This document shows, in pieces, positions 19,059-29,538 of a DNA stretch of 64,000 nt. Source of the DNA: an uncultured Mycoplasmataceae bacterium (lineage in GTDB: Bacteria > Bacillota_I > Bacilli_A > Mycoplasmatales > Mycoplasmoidaceae). Both the position numbers and the translations under genes were made by a program. Every line of letters starts with the position of its first letter. The stretch's first letter is position 1. The DNA is taken from contig CANEON010000003.1 of assembly GCA_947429165.1 (NCBI GenBank), positions 20,631 to 84,630 on the forward strand, in the 5' to 3' direction. A model generated the notes under the pieces. It searched no databases and had not been told where the DNA came from. It saw nothing but the letters and a program-made list of their open reading frames with translations.

Positions 19059-20234
19059 TACGTCTTCGGCAATCATTAATTCTTCATCAGTTCTTACCAT
19101 ATAAGCTTGGTATTTTGATTTTGGTGTAGTAATCTTTTTGTAATCGCCATATTTAGCATTTAATTGTTTTGTATCAATTACTATGTTAAACAATTTGATA
19201 CGTTTTAATACTTCAGAAACAACGTTTGTTTGGTTTTCACCAACACCAGCAGTAAACACAATTGCGTCAATTTTTCCTTCAAGTTGGTTTGCATATCTAA
19301 CAATATAATCAGTGATTCTATTGATGTATAAATCAATAGCAAATTTAGCTGTCTTGTTACCTTCAAGTTTCATCTTGAATGCATCTCTTAGATCACCGCT
19401 TCCAACAAATCCCATTAATCCAGATTGTTTGTTGAACAAGTTATCAACTTGTTCACCTTTCATACCACATCTTAATAAATATGTAGCAATTGATGGATCA
19501 ACACTTCCACATCTTGTTCCCATCATTAGACCTTCTAATGGTGTTAAACCCATTGAAGTGTTGAATGATTTTGAGTTTTTAATTGCACAAATAGATGCAC
19601 CATTACCAATATGACAAACAATTAAATTAACTGTTTTTTTATTAAGAATCTTTTGCATTCTTTGCGTAATGAATTTATATGACACACCATGGTAACCATA
19701 TCTTCTGATTTCATATTTATCAGAAATCTTTTTGTTAATTGGATAAATATGATTAATTTCAGGGATAGTTGTGTGGAATGAAGTATCAAATGCAGCAACA
19801 TTAGTTACCTTCGGTAACTTTTTCTTAAAAATGTTAATTACTTTTAATTCACTTGGGTTGTGTAATGGAGCGAGTTTTGTATATTTTTCAATTGTTTTAA
19901 TACATTTTTGATCAATAACTGTCGAATCACTATAAACAGTTCCGGCTTGAACTACTCTGTGACCAATTCCTGTGAATTCTTTAATATCATTAATAACTTT
20001 ATATTTCTTTAAATTCTTAAGAATAACGTTAACAGCGGTTTCGTGGTTTGGAAGGCTAATCTTTTGTTCAACTTCTTTTAGTTTTGGACCATCATAATAT
20101 TTAATCTTGAAATTACCATCAATATATATTCTTTCACATAAACCTGAAGAAATAACTTTGTTATTACTTTGTAAAAATACTTTGAACTTTACTGAACTAC
20201 TTCCAGCATTGATTATTAATATTTTCTTTTCCAT
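19041..20234 (-). CDS. ackA: Acetate kinase
   Basis: A 397-residue ASKHA-fold kinase making ATP and acetate from acetyl-phosphate and ADP. Motifs: IINAGSSSVKFKVF at the N-terminus, GIGHRVVQAG, FDTSFHTTIP, RRYGYHGVSYKFI, ICHIGNGASI-like VCHIGNGASICA, TGVGEN-like FTAGVGENQ. A GGAG ribosome binding site (complement of 20242-20245) precedes the ATG. It points to substrate-level phosphorylation from pyruvate via acetyl-CoA; the phosphotransacetylase gene is not in this window. Confidence 0.96.
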   Translation of the reverse strand: MEKKILIINAGSSSVKFKVFLQSNNKVISSGLCERIYIDGNFKIKYYDGPKLKEVEQKISLPNHETAVNVILKNLKKYKVINDIKEFTGIGHRVVQAGTVYSDSTVIDQKCIKTIEKYTKLAPLHNPSELKVINIFKKKLPKVTNVAAFDTSFHTTIPEINHIYPINKKISDKYEIRRYGYHGVSYKFITQRMQKILNKKTVNLIVCHIGNGASICAIKNSKSFNTSMGLTPLEGLMMGTRCGSVDPSIATYLLRCGMKGEQVDNLFNKQSGLMGFVGSGDLRDAFKMKLEGNKTAKFAIDLYINRITDYIVRYANQLEGKIDAIVFTAGVGENQTNVVSEVLKRIKLFNIVIDTKQLNAKYGDYKKITTPKSKYQAYMVRTDEELMIAEDVKRLSK

Positions 20235-20302
20235 TACAATCTCCGTTTTAATATTACTAAAATTATAATAGACTAAACATAATTAATATAATATTAATAA
20301 TT

Positions 20303-21085
20303 ATGAAAAAATTCTTTCTAGGCTTTTTACATTATTTAGGATTACCTTTTGTTTGCATTGCTTTATTTTGATCTTTATTTAGGGCAAAATCAAAAGCAAA
20401 AAAATATCGTAAAGATCCTAAATCAATCTTTGTTCAAGACAGATTTAAAATTGTTTACAAACTATGTAAAAAAGCTCTTTACATTAAAAATGTAAGAGTT
20501 AATGCTATTGATTTTGATTCTCTTCCAACCAATTCTAAATTATTTGTAGGAAACCATAAATCAAACATTGACCCAATTGTCATGATTAAAGTTTTATATG
20601 AAAACTTATCTGGTCAATATTTTACTTTTATTTGTAAAAAAGAATTAGCAAAAAACAGTTTCATAAAAGCGGCAATCGATTTAATTGATGGAATTTTCAT
20701 TAATAGAGAAGACCCAAGACAAGTCTTTGAAATTGTTAAGAAACAAAAAGAATTAATCAAGAACAACTATTCAATAGTTGTTTTCCCAGAAGGAACAAGA
20801 ACCTTCTCAGATGACATTGGAGAATTTAAATCTGGTGCATTTAGAATAGCTTATGATTGTTTCTTACCAATTGTGTGCTTCACAATCTATGGTTCTTCCG
20901 GAAGAATGGATAAAGATAAATCAAACAAGATTAAAGGTGAAGTTAAAGTTAAAGTAAATAAATGTTATCGTCCTAAAGACTTCATAACGACAAATGTAAT
21001 TAATTTAGCCACTAAATTAAGAGACGCAGTAATTAAAACATATGACCAATTAAAAACAAAAGCAAACAAAAAGGAGAAAAAATAA
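20303..21085 (+). CDS. plsC: 1-acyl-sn-glycerol-3-phosphate acyltransferase
   Basis: A 260-residue membrane-associated acyltransferase that makes phosphatidic acid. An N-terminal hydrophobic stretch ([19 protein letters not shown]) is followed by the HX4D motif NHKSNIDP, the FINREDPR segment and [12 protein letters not shown], all standard for PlsC. The basic C-terminus runs directly into thyA through a TAATG overlap. A TATAAT about 10-16 bases before the ATG supports this as the operon start. Confidence 0.92.
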
Positions 21086-21954
21086 TGAAACAATATTTAG
21101 ATTTATTACAACACATATTAAAAAATGGTAAAAAAAGACACAACCGTACAGGAATAGATACAATTTCTACTTTTGGATACCAAACAAGATATGACATTTC
21201 TGAAACTTTTCCTTTGTTAACAACAAAAAAAGTATTTTATAAATCAATGATTCATGAATTACTTTGATTTATAAAAGGGGACACAAACATCAAATATTTA
21301 GTTGATAACAACTGTAACATTTGAAATGAATGACCATATGAGACTTTCAAGAAGTCTCCAGATTTTAAAGGTGAAACTTTAAAAGAATTTGTAGAAAAAA
21401 TTAGAAATGATGCTGAATTTGCTAAAAAGCACGGCAACTTAGGTCCAGTTTATGGTAAACAATGAAGAGACTCTTATGGTTTTGACCAATTACAAAATGT
21501 AATTGACCAAATTAAAAATAATCCAGATTCTAGAAGAATGATTGTTTGTGCTTGAAACCCATCACAAGTTTCTAACATGGCATTACCTCCTTGTCATGCT
21601 TTATTCCAATTCTATGTTGAAGATGGAAAATATTTATCTTGTCAGCTTTATCAAAGATCAGCTGATGCATTCTTGGGTGTTCCTTTTAACATCCCAAGTT
21701 ATTCATTATTAACTTACATCATTGCTGATATGACAGGTTTAAAACCAAAGGAATTTATTCATTCATTTGGAGACTTACATATATATGTAAATCATTTAGA
21801 TCAAGTTAATGAGCAATTATCTCGTACTCCTAAAAAACAACCAAGATTGATTATTAAGAATCACCACGACAGAATCGAAGACTATGTAATTGATGATTTT
21901 GAAATTGTTGATTATGATCCAGCTCCAGCAATCAGAGGTGCAGTAGCAGTTTAA
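21085..21954 (+). CDS. thyA: Thymidylate synthase (ThyA)
   Basis: A 289-residue enzyme converting dUMP to dTMP with methylenetetrahydrofolate. Motifs: [30 protein letters not shown], the catalytic Cys in [28 protein letters not shown] and HIYVNHLDQ. Normal length with several UGA Trp. It sits directly before dihydrofolate reductase, which regenerates its cofactor, so the pair forms a complete dTMP cycle. Confidence 0.97.
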
Positions 21955-21956
21955 TT

Positions 21957-22412
21957 ATGTTAAAGATGATTTGATGTGAAGATGCTAATCATGGCATCGG
22001 CATAAATAATAAAATGCCTTGAAACATAAAAGAAGAAATGCAACATTTCATTTCTTCTACTAAAGGTCACACTGTAGTAATGGGCAGAAAAACATATGAA
22101 TCAATAGGTAGACCATTACCAAAAAGAACTAATATTGTTTTAACAAACAATAAAGATTTGAAAATTGAAGGTGTAGAAATTTGCCATGATTTTAATAAAA
22201 TCATTGACATGGCAAAAACCCAAGACATTTTTATTATTGGTGGTGCTTCTATATATAGACAGTTCTTGCCATATGCAGATCAATTAATCATTTCAAAATT
22301 ACCAGATTCATACAAATGTGAAGAATTTTTAAATTTTGATTTATCAAATTTTAAACTTGATCATACTGATGACCATAATTTATTTAAAGTAAATTATTAT
22401 GTTAAAAAATAA
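21957..22412 (+). CDS. folA: Dihydrofolate reductase
   Basis: A 151-residue DHFR recycling dihydrofolate made by ThyA. Visible: MIWCEDANHGIGINNKMPW at the N-terminus (normally A..GxIG..N.LPW), VVMGRKTYESIG, LPKRTNIVLT and FIIGGASIYRQFL. The start ATG is two bases after the thyA stop; W residues in the first 25 codons are UGA, hiding the N-terminus under the standard code. The end overlaps scpA by 14 bases. Confidence 0.94.
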
Positions 22413-23217
22413 AGGTATTGATGAATTAAATATTGATATTGAAGGTTTTAGTGGACCTTTAGATTTATTAGATACTCTAATTAGAGAAAAGAAATTAGAT
22501 ATTCTTAATCTTGATATCGCAATATTAGCTAATCAATATTTTGAATATATTAAGAAGAACATTAATACTTTAGATATAGATAAACTAAGTTCTTATTTAT
22601 TAATGTCTACTTATTTATTAGAGTTAAAAGCAAAAAAGATCTTACTTGCAACTGAATTAAGTAATCAGTCAAAAGAAGATTTTGAATACGAAAGAGACAA
22701 GCTGGTTAGTCGAATCATTGAGTACCGTAAGTATAAAGATGCCTCTAAAAAACTAGATAACAAGCGTTTAAAGCGTGAAATGCTACATGCTAAGGTATCT
22801 GACCTGTCAACTGTAAGCGAGGCCTCAGAACGCATTTATATTGAAAAAATGCCAGATTACATTAATCCTGAAAAATTGCTTTCCTCATTAATGAAAGCTT
22901 ATGAAAAATATCATTTTTCATTATTTAGTAAGAATAGAATTATTGTCCAAGAACTATCTGTTGATGAAGTTAAAAAAGAGATTGTTGAGTTTTTCAAGCA
23001 AAACGCTGATTGCAAAATTTCTTTTGCAGAATATCTTGCTAATGTTGACGAACTTAAAATTTCTGAACAATATATTGTTACAGCTTTTCTTGCTCTATTA
23101 GAATTAGTAAAATATCATTTTGTAGATCTTACTCAAAATGATAAGACAAACGAATTACTAATTTCAGTTAACGATTTAAATAATGAATCAATTGCACTAG
23201 GTAAAGGAGATAATTAA
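22399..23217 (+). CDS. scpA: Segregation and condensation protein A (kleisin)
   Basis: A 272-residue kleisin that bridges the SMC heads in the SMC-ScpAB condensin. The N-terminal family signature FSGPLDLLDTLIREKKLDI and the helix IAILANQYFEYI are present; LSSYLLMSTYLLELKAKKIL is also typical. The C-terminal part is a winged-helix region. It overlaps folA and is followed 3 bases later by scpB, its direct partner. Confidence 0.93.
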   Translation: MLKNKGIDELNIDIEGFSGPLDLLDTLIREKKLDILNLDIAILANQYFEYIKKNINTLDIDKLSSYLLMSTYLLELKAKKILLATELSNQSKEDFEYERDKLVSRIIEYRKYKDASKKLDNKRLKREMLHAKVSDLSTVSEASERIYIEKMPDYINPEKLLSSLMKAYEKYHFSLFSKNRIIVQELSVDEVKKEIVEFFKQNADCKISFAEYLANVDELKISEQYIVTAFLALLELVKYHFVDLTQNDKTNELLISVNDLNNESIALGKGDN

Positions 23218-23220
23218 TAT

Positions 23221-23796
23221 ATGAATAACACATCGATAGTTGAAAGCATTCTTTATACTTCAGGAAATGACGGTACAGACATTAATACTTTTAAAAAAGT
23301 ATTAAATTTACCTGCTGAAGAAATTATTAAAATAATTGATTCATTAAAAGAAAAATATGAAAAAGATGAATCATCAGGTTTTCAAATTAAAAAGTATGGT
23401 AATGCTTTTTACCTTCTTTCTAAAGAAGCGAACACCGAATATATTTCTAAAGCAATGAATTATGCTACAAAGAATCCAATGACTCCTGCAATGATGGAAA
23501 CTCTTGCGATTATTGCTTACAACAATCCATGTACAGGTGCAATGGTTGAAAAGATTAGAGGGGTTGACTCTAAGAATGCTATTAATAAATTAATATCATT
23601 AAACCTTATTAAAGAAGCAGGTAGAGATACCACACCAGGATGTCCTTATTTATATAAGACAACCCAAGAATTCTTAAACTTATTTGGTATTAAAAACTTA
23701 TCTTCTCTTCCAAAATTAAAAGAAGGTAGCGAAAATTTAATTGAAGAAATGGATGTTGATTTCTTCGATTCAAACAGAATAGATGACGAAGAATAA
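23221..23796 (+). CDS. scpB: Segregation and condensation protein B
   Basis: A 191-residue winged-helix protein that dimerises and binds ScpA. Conserved: VESILYTSGNDGTDI near the N-terminus and MMETLAIIAYNNPCTGAMVEKIRGVDS in two parts of the second winged helix. The C-terminal acidic tail (EEMDVDFFDSNRIDDEE) is unstructured. Last gene of plsC-thyA-folA-scpA-scpB, closed by a terminator. Confidence 0.92.
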   Translation: MNNTSIVESILYTSGNDGTDINTFKKVLNLPAEEIIKIIDSLKEKYEKDESSGFQIKKYGNAFYLLSKEANTEYISKAMNYATKNPMTPAMMETLAIIAYNNPCTGAMVEKIRGVDSKNAINKLISLNLIKEAGRDTTPGCPYLYKTTQEFLNLFGIKNLSSLPKLKEGSENLIEEMDVDFFDSNRIDDEE

Positions 23797-23798
23797 AA

Positions 23799-23832
23799 AA
23801 ATGCACATTATTGTGCATTTTATTTTTTTTAA
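23799..23832. terminator. Bidirectional terminator between scpB and degV
   Basis: Stem AAATGCACA/TGTGCATTT with a TTAT loop, A run on the left and T run on the right. It serves scpB forwards and degV in reverse, where it overlaps the last codons. Confidence 0.85.
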
Positions 23833-24686
23833 TCCACTAACAATATTATTGCAGCGTAATCAACACCAGTATGAGCGGTAATTACTGAAGGGAATTTACC
23901 TGCTTTAACATTTTCTAACTTAAACTCTTTACGAAGTAGTTTTAAGATCTCATCAATATGATATTTTTCATTCATAGAGTTTTCTAATAAAACACTATGA
24001 ACTATTTTGTGTTTAGATAATTGGATTCGTTTTTCAAATGCTTCTTTAATTTTTTCTACACAGCCTTCATATTTAGGAGACTTATCCATAAAAATTAAAC
24101 CATTATGGTCATAAGAAATAATTAATTTAAGATTCAACATCTTAATTAATACAGATTTAAACGAAGATACTCTACCACCTTTAACTAATTGGGTAATGTT
24201 AGGAACAATTAAGAATCCTGTTCATTTGTTCTTTGTAGATTCAATATAATCTGTAACTTTTTGTTCGGTTAATTCTTCTTTTTTAGCAAGATTTAAAAAA
24301 TATTCAACATAATATTTTGTTAAAGTACTTAAAGAATAAGAAGTAATGACGTGTAGTTTGTCATAGTCTTCTTTTACCATTCTTCAAGAATTTATAGCAC
24401 CTGATAATTTAGGGTGAATAGGTAATACAAATATTTGATCATATTTGTCATATATAGAATTAACTAATTGCATCATTTCACCAGGTGAAGGCTGACTAGT
24501 TCCGATGTCAGCACCGCTATTAACTAGTTCACATAGTGTTTTGTCATCAATATCTACTTGATCTTTTAAGGAAATAGTTTTTCCGTTTTCGTTCTTTGTT
24601 ATTATTAAAGGAATAACAAAGACATTTTCAATTTCTCCATTTTTAATTCCAGAAGAGGAATCAACAATAAAAGCAACTTTACTCAT
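23829..24686 (-). CDS. DegV-family fatty-acid-binding protein
   Basis: A 285-residue DegV protein. The beginning VAFIVDSSSGI and the segment IGTSQPSPGEMM, containing the conserved TSQPS that holds the fatty acid carboxylate, define the family. The second domain has VTSYSLSTLTKYYV and GGRVSS. DegV (FakB) proteins bind a fatty acid and present it to the FakA kinase for phospholipid synthesis; FakA is not seen here. UGA Trp codons at 24384-24386 and near residue 140 split the frame under the standard code. Confidence 0.9.
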
Positions 24687-24729
24687 AATAAGTAAATTAT
24701 AATCATTAAATAAATATTTAAAAAAATAT

Positions 24730-25323
24730 ATGATTGGTGTTTTTTACAATAAAAATTCATTAAAAGATACATTATTAATTAATGTATCTGGGTCTGATGC
24801 TGTTAGTACAAAGGAAGAACTTAAATATTCTATAGGTTTTGATGATAAAAACAATATTTGTTTTATCAACATCTTTAATTTCTCTAATTATTTAGGAGTT
24901 AATGAAGGATTCATTAAATATTCTTCAGAAATTATTTCAATTGTTAATAAAGTATGTAACGTTGATTTATCTGAACATATTGATAATAATGATTTTGTAG
25001 TAGCAGAAGTTGTTGAATGTGAAGACATTCAAGGCACACACCTTCATAAATGTAAAGTATTTAACGGAGTAAATACTTTAGATATAGTTTGTGGAGCAAA
25101 AAATGTAAGAAGACAACTAAAAGTTGTCTTAGCTCAAGTTGGATCAATTCTTCCAAATGGAACAAGAATTAATAAAGGGAAATTATTAAACCACGATTCT
25201 TTTGGAATGTTGTGTTCAAAGAAAGAATTAAATATTAATTCTGATGAATTTAATGAATCAGGAATTATTGAACTTGGTAGTAATTATCAAGTTGGCCAAA
25301 AATTTGATAAGGTTTTTGCCTAA
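24730..25323 (+). CDS. ytpR: tRNA-binding domain protein (YtpR-like)
   Basis: A 197-residue protein whose C-terminal half is an OB-fold tRNA-binding domain as found in PheT, MetG and YtpR: FVVAEVVECEDIQGTHLHKCKVF, then TLDIVCGAKNVRRQLKVVLAQVGSILPNG, ending with SFGMLCSKKEL (both longer stretches quoted here in part). The N-terminal half (residues 1-95) matches the YtpR N-terminal domain only loosely. Role in the family is unclear, probably tRNA binding or quality control. Its TAA stop overlaps the converging membrane protein stop by 4 bases. Confidence 0.82.
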   Translation: MIGVFYNKNSLKDTLLINVSGSDAVSTKEELKYSIGFDDKNNICFINIFNFSNYLGVNEGFIKYSSEIISIVNKVCNVDLSEHIDNNDFVVAEVVECEDIQGTHLHKCKVFNGVNTLDIVCGAKNVRRQLKVVLAQVGSILPNGTRINKGKLLNHDSFGMLCSKKELNINSDEFNESGIIELGSNYQVGQKFDKVFA

Positions 25324-26204
25324 ATTTTATAATATCCAAACCAAATAGGTTCCTTACTTTTACTATTATTGATAGTAAAAAACTTTACTTTCTTTTGAAT
25401 AATGTAATGTAAATACATGAATAGGGATATTACACCATAACAGACAAGTAACGGAATAAAGATTAATCAAGGGAAACTCAAGAATGAAAAGATTTTACCT
25501 ATTGGATAAAAAGATGCATTTGTACCGTACGGTTGAGTGTTTGGCAATCAATCTTCTGGCCTAATACCACAAACATTTGTATGGACATCATAACCATAAG
25601 CAATTATGGTTATGTATATAAAAAATATTAAACATGCAACGTTTGTCCACAAGAATGTTCATCATTTATTACTAGGAGTATTTAATAATACTCCTACCCC
25701 AAGCACTAAACCTAAAAAATGCATAAAGAATTTTAGTCTGTAAGGATCAGAACCTAAGAAGATGTATTGACCAGACATTTCCGCTCTACCACCATCACCT
25801 AACATTATTGATGTAAATAATGTTAGAAGTGATCCAAAGATCATTGGTGTCGCAAGAACAACGGCAACTTTTCTAGACGGTTGAGCAATTAGAAAAATGC
25901 AAGAACAAACAAAAAAGAATGGGCAAAGATCAGTTAAGAACACTTTAGCTTTTAAGAAACTAGAAGTGTAATCTATATCTGTATATCCATAATCTTTTCT
26001 TATTCCGTGATTGTAATCATTTAATGCACTACAATCTCATGCATATCTTGCTGCAATAAAATAAATCAACATGATTGAAGCAAGAATTATTCAAAACAAA
26101 TAACTATTAGTTATTTTCTTAACAAATGGGTGTACACCTATTTGAATACCACAAAAAACAAATGTTAATACTACTAATGTTATTCCAGAAGCTAATGCAC
26201 TCAT
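25320..26204 (-). CDS. Polytopic membrane protein, unknown function
   Basis: A 294-residue protein with about seven membrane helices, visible only when UGA is read as Trp. The arrangement, with a DLCPFFFV helix in the middle and MHFLGLVLGVGVLL later, resembles the YwaF/TMEM164-type integral proteins annotated in Mollicutes (DUF5378-like); this is from memory and not secure. Conserved-looking polar points are CSALNDYNHG after helix 2 and GIRPEDWLPNTQPYG in a loop. ATG 26204, TAG at 25320-25322. It converges on the tRNA-binding gene with a 4-base overlap. Confidence 0.75.
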
Positions 26205-26259
26205 ATTTTTATTCTATAAGAAAAAAATACTTTTGACCATTCTTAAATATAATTTAAGT

Positions 26260-27111
26260 ATGCCTTTTGTTAAGAAAAATAATGAAGATTTTGTTGTTGA
26301 AAATGACCAAATCTTTTTAAAAAAAGAATATTTAGAAAAAAACCGTAAGTTATTTAAAAAAATAACAGGGACAAGATTTAGTTCGATACTAAATCTAAGT
26401 AATTATGTTACTCCTTTTAAGACATGGACTATTATGGTCAACATTTTTAAAGATGTAATGGATCCGACTTTAGCAAAAGTTGGTAATGCTGTTGAACCAA
26501 AGGTAAGAGAATATGTTGAAAAACAACTAGGATGTAAATATTTGTGTTATGATCCGTTCGCCATTAAATGAGATGTTTTCAAAGAAAACAAATATTTTGG
26601 TGGAATTCCTGATGGTGAACCTTTAAACGATCATCAAAGAGTTGATTATTCAACATTTCCGATGTTAGAAATTAAGACTTCTTCAATTGATTCTTTTGTT
26701 TACAAAAAAGTTGATAATGCATTGCAAATGCAAAAAGACAATAGAGGTTACCCTTTAATAAAAGAAAAAGGACAAAAAATGAGATCTTGATTTAATTCGA
26801 ATAATGAAATTCAAATTCCTGTTGAATATCAATATCAACTTGGCTTGTATTTATATTTAAGAAATATAAATAAAGGATTATTTGCCATCACTTTTTTAAC
26901 CCCAGAAGATTATGTTCATCCAGAAAACTACGATGCTTCTGAACATGAAATTTTTATGGTTAATGCTGATGTTATTGATAAAAATGAAATTGCAAGACAA
27001 GTTAAATTTGCAGAAGAATGATATAAAAAATATATTGAGACAGGTGTTTCACCTAAAATGACAGCAAGTGATAAGTTGTGATTATCATCAGAGTTAGGTA
27101 TTAAGTTTTAA
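26260..27111 (+). CDS. Putative PD-(D/E)XK (YqaJ-like) nuclease
   Basis: A 283-residue protein. A core of GGIPDGEPL, then about 20 residues later MLEIKTSS, then a distant YQYQLGLYLYL helix fits the D-ExK-Q/Y pattern of YqaJ-type viral recombinase/exonuclease folds. I believe NCBI lists a Mollicute family of this kind (MAGa7180 putative nuclease), but I cannot confirm membership. Starts considered: ATG 26260, or TTG 26233; ATG is preferred. The stop overlaps thiI as TAATG, so it is probably co-transcribed with thiI-nrnA. Confidence 0.7.
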
Positions 27112-28280
27112 TGAAAATAATTTATCTAAAATACGGAGAACTTACCTTAAAAGGTAAAAATAAAAAAAACTTTATTAATCAACTTTTTTCTAATATCAAA
27201 GTTGCATTAAAAGATTTTTCTGTAAAAATAATTAAAAAATATGATTCTTGTACTATTGAAGTTGAACAAAATGATATTTTCGACAAAGTATTAAATATTT
27301 TAACTACTATACCGGGAATAGCACTAGTTATTCCCGGATATCAAATCGAACGTGATTTCGAAAAGCTTGTTGTTGAATTAACAGAAAAAATAAATATTAA
27401 AAATAATCAAGCTACTTTTAAAGTTGAAACAAAAAGACATGATAAAAAATATGAACTAAACTCAATGGAGTTTTCAAGAAAACTTGGACACTTTTTATTA
27501 TTAAATAATAAAAACTTAAAAGTAAATGTTAAAGACCCTCAAATAAAAATTACAGTTGAAATACACAAAGATTATTTCATATATTATTTTGAAAGAATTA
27601 AAGGTCTTGGTGGATTCCCAATTGGATGTGGTGGTAAAGTTTTAATGTTGATTTCTGGCGGAATTGATTCACCCGTTGCGGCTCATTTATTATTAAAAAA
27701 AGGTTATAAGGTTGACTTTGTAACTTTTGTGTCTCCGCCACACACAAAACCTGAAGCTCTTGATAAAGTTAGAACTTTAATCAAGAAACTTACTTTTAGC
27801 TGCCCATACACTCCAAAGCTATATATTGTAAATTTTACAAAATTACAACACGAAATTTCTCACATCTTTGATCACAGTTATCAAATAACAATCATGAGAC
27901 GTTATTTTTTTAGAATAGCTGAACATCTAAAAGAAGCAAATGAATATGATGCAATTGCTACAGGAGAATCTTTAGGACAAGTAGCGAGCCAAACAATCCA
28001 AAGCATGAATACAATTGAGTCAGTCTTAAAAGATACAGTTGTATTAAGACCATTGCTTACTTTTGACAAATTAGAAATTATTAACATTGCTACTAAAGTA
28101 GGTACATATGAAACTTCTATTCTTCCGTTTGCTGATTCATGTAGTTTGTTTGTACCTACAAATCCGGTCACTAAACCAACAATTCATAAAGCTACTAAAC
28201 TGGAAAATGATTTAGAACTAATTTCTGGCATTTATAATATAACTATTGAGAAACATATAGAATTAGAAAGAATTAAATAA
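27111..28280 (+). CDS. thiI: tRNA 4-thiouridine synthase ThiI
   Basis: A 389-residue enzyme that thiolates U8 of tRNA. An N-terminal ferredoxin-like/THUMP part (YLKYGELTLKGKNKKNF, RDFEKLVVEL) is followed by the PP-loop ATP pyrophosphatase motif MLISGGIDSPVAAHLL (about residue 180) and GESLGQVASQT. There is no rhodanese domain, as in other Gram-positive-type ThiI, so sulphur must come from a partner protein. TAATG overlaps bind it to genes on both sides. Confidence 0.94.
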   Translation: MKIIYLKYGELTLKGKNKKNFINQLFSNIKVALKDFSVKIIKKYDSCTIEVEQNDIFDKVLNILTTIPGIALVIPGYQIERDFEKLVVELTEKINIKNNQATFKVETKRHDKKYELNSMEFSRKLGHFLLLNNKNLKVNVKDPQIKITVEIHKDYFIYYFERIKGLGGFPIGCGGKVLMLISGGIDSPVAAHLLLKKGYKVDFVTFVSPPHTKPEALDKVRTLIKKLTFSCPYTPKLYIVNFTKLQHEISHIFDHSYQITIMRRYFFRIAEHLKEANEYDAIATGESLGQVASQTIQSMNTIESVLKDTVVLRPLLTFDKLEIINIATKVGTYETSILPFADSCSLFVPTNPVTKPTIHKATKLENDLELISGIYNITIEKHIELERIK

Positions 28281-29251
28281 TGAATTTTATTAAGAAGACA
28301 ATTATTGAAAAAATTAATCAATATAACAAAATATCATTATTTTTTCATGAAGTTCCGGACTTTGATGCTTTAGGCTCATGTTATGCTTTAAAGCATTTTA
28401 TTAAAGACATTGCTCCCGAAAAAGAAGTAAGAATTATTGGTTTAGATATTTTGGATGATAGTTTTTCCAAAAAACTATTTGAGTTTGACCACACTCATGT
28501 TAGCAATACTTTTGTGTCTCAATCTCTAGGAATCATCTTAGATACAGCAAACGAACAAAGAATTTGAACTAATAGGCACAGATATTGCAAAGAAACTATA
28601 AGAATCGATCACCATCCACAAGTTGAATCAATTTGCAATGTAGAATGAATTGATCCAAACTATCCTGCGACATGTGAAATGATTGCTGAATTATTATTTG
28701 ATTGAAACTCAAAATATGTTTTGAGTCCTACTGCAATGTATTTGTATGCAGGAATAGTTACAGATACAGGAAGATTTCTTCATTTAAATACAAGACCTTC
28801 AACTTTTGCTATTGCAAGTAAATTGTTATCGACAGGATTTAATCGTCAAAGAATTAATGATGTTCTTTATATACATAAATTTAAAGAAATTAAATTTAAT
28901 TCTTATGTTATTTCAAAAACTACATTACTTAAAAGACACAAATTTGCTTATGCTGTTTTAGGAAAAAAGTCATTTGACAGATTTGGTATTGACGTAAGAA
29001 TGTCAATGGTTCAAATGTTAAACAACATTGAAGGTGTGGAAGTTTGAATGTCTTGTTACTATGATGAAACCAAGAGAGCTTGAAGGGGATCGCTACGTAG
29101 TAGATCTCTACCAATTAACCAAATTGCTGAAAAACATAATGGTGGCGGTCATAAATTAGCTGCAGGATTTACCCTAAAAAGCAAACACGAAATTAAAGTA
29201 ATTAAAAAGGAAATAATAAATTACTTAAAACAATTTAAACAGGATTATTAA
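28280..29251 (+). CDS. nrnA: DHH/DHHA1 phosphoesterase (NrnA-like oligoribonuclease/pAp phosphatase)
   Basis: A 323-residue protein of the bifunctional nanoRNase/pAp phosphatase family. Motifs: FHEVPDFDALGSCYAL, GIILDTAN, the DHH motif in RIDHHPQ, GIVTDTGRFLHLN, and the DHHA1 motif GGGHKLAAGF near the C-terminus. Metal-dependent degradation of 2-5 nt RNA and pAp is the known family role. Three internal UGA Trp codons, and one at EVW, are needed for the full frame. Confidence 0.9.
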
Positions 29252-29299
29252 TTTTTAATTTATAATCTTAATTAACAATTTTGATAAAGGACGTACATT

Positions 29300-29533
29300 A
29301 TGAGTAAAACAAAAACATTAAAAGTGGCTGCAATTGATCCAGAAAATTTTGAAAGAATTAAAGTTGAAGAAACTAAAGTTGTTGATATTAACAGCTTAGG
29401 CGATATCAACTCTTCATCTATAGATGAAGAATTATCAAAATTATCTAAAAAAGAACTTAAGTATCGTCTTAAATACGAAGAAACTAACCCAGTTATTATT
29501 GAAAAAATCAAGAAACTTCTTGAAAGCATGTAA
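29300..29533 (+). CDS. Small acidic-basic protein, unknown function
   Basis: A 77-residue protein I do not recognise. It has no membrane segment or signal peptide; the C-terminal half is highly charged and helical (LSKLSKKELKYRLKYEE then KKLLESM). A TATAAT at about 29260-29265 and an AAAGGA ribosome binding site at 29285-29290 precede the ATG, which supports expression. It ends 5 bases before dnaE and is probably co-transcribed with it; a replication role is only guilt by association. Confidence 0.65.
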   Translation: MSKTKTLKVAAIDPENFERIKVEETKVVDINSLGDINSSSIDEELSKLSKKELKYRLKYEETNPVIIEKIKKLLESM

Positions 29534-29538
29534 TCTCA

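Noticed and set aside
19312..19614. 100-codon plus-strand open frame
   Set aside because: Antisense to the catalytic region of ackA, which is intact.
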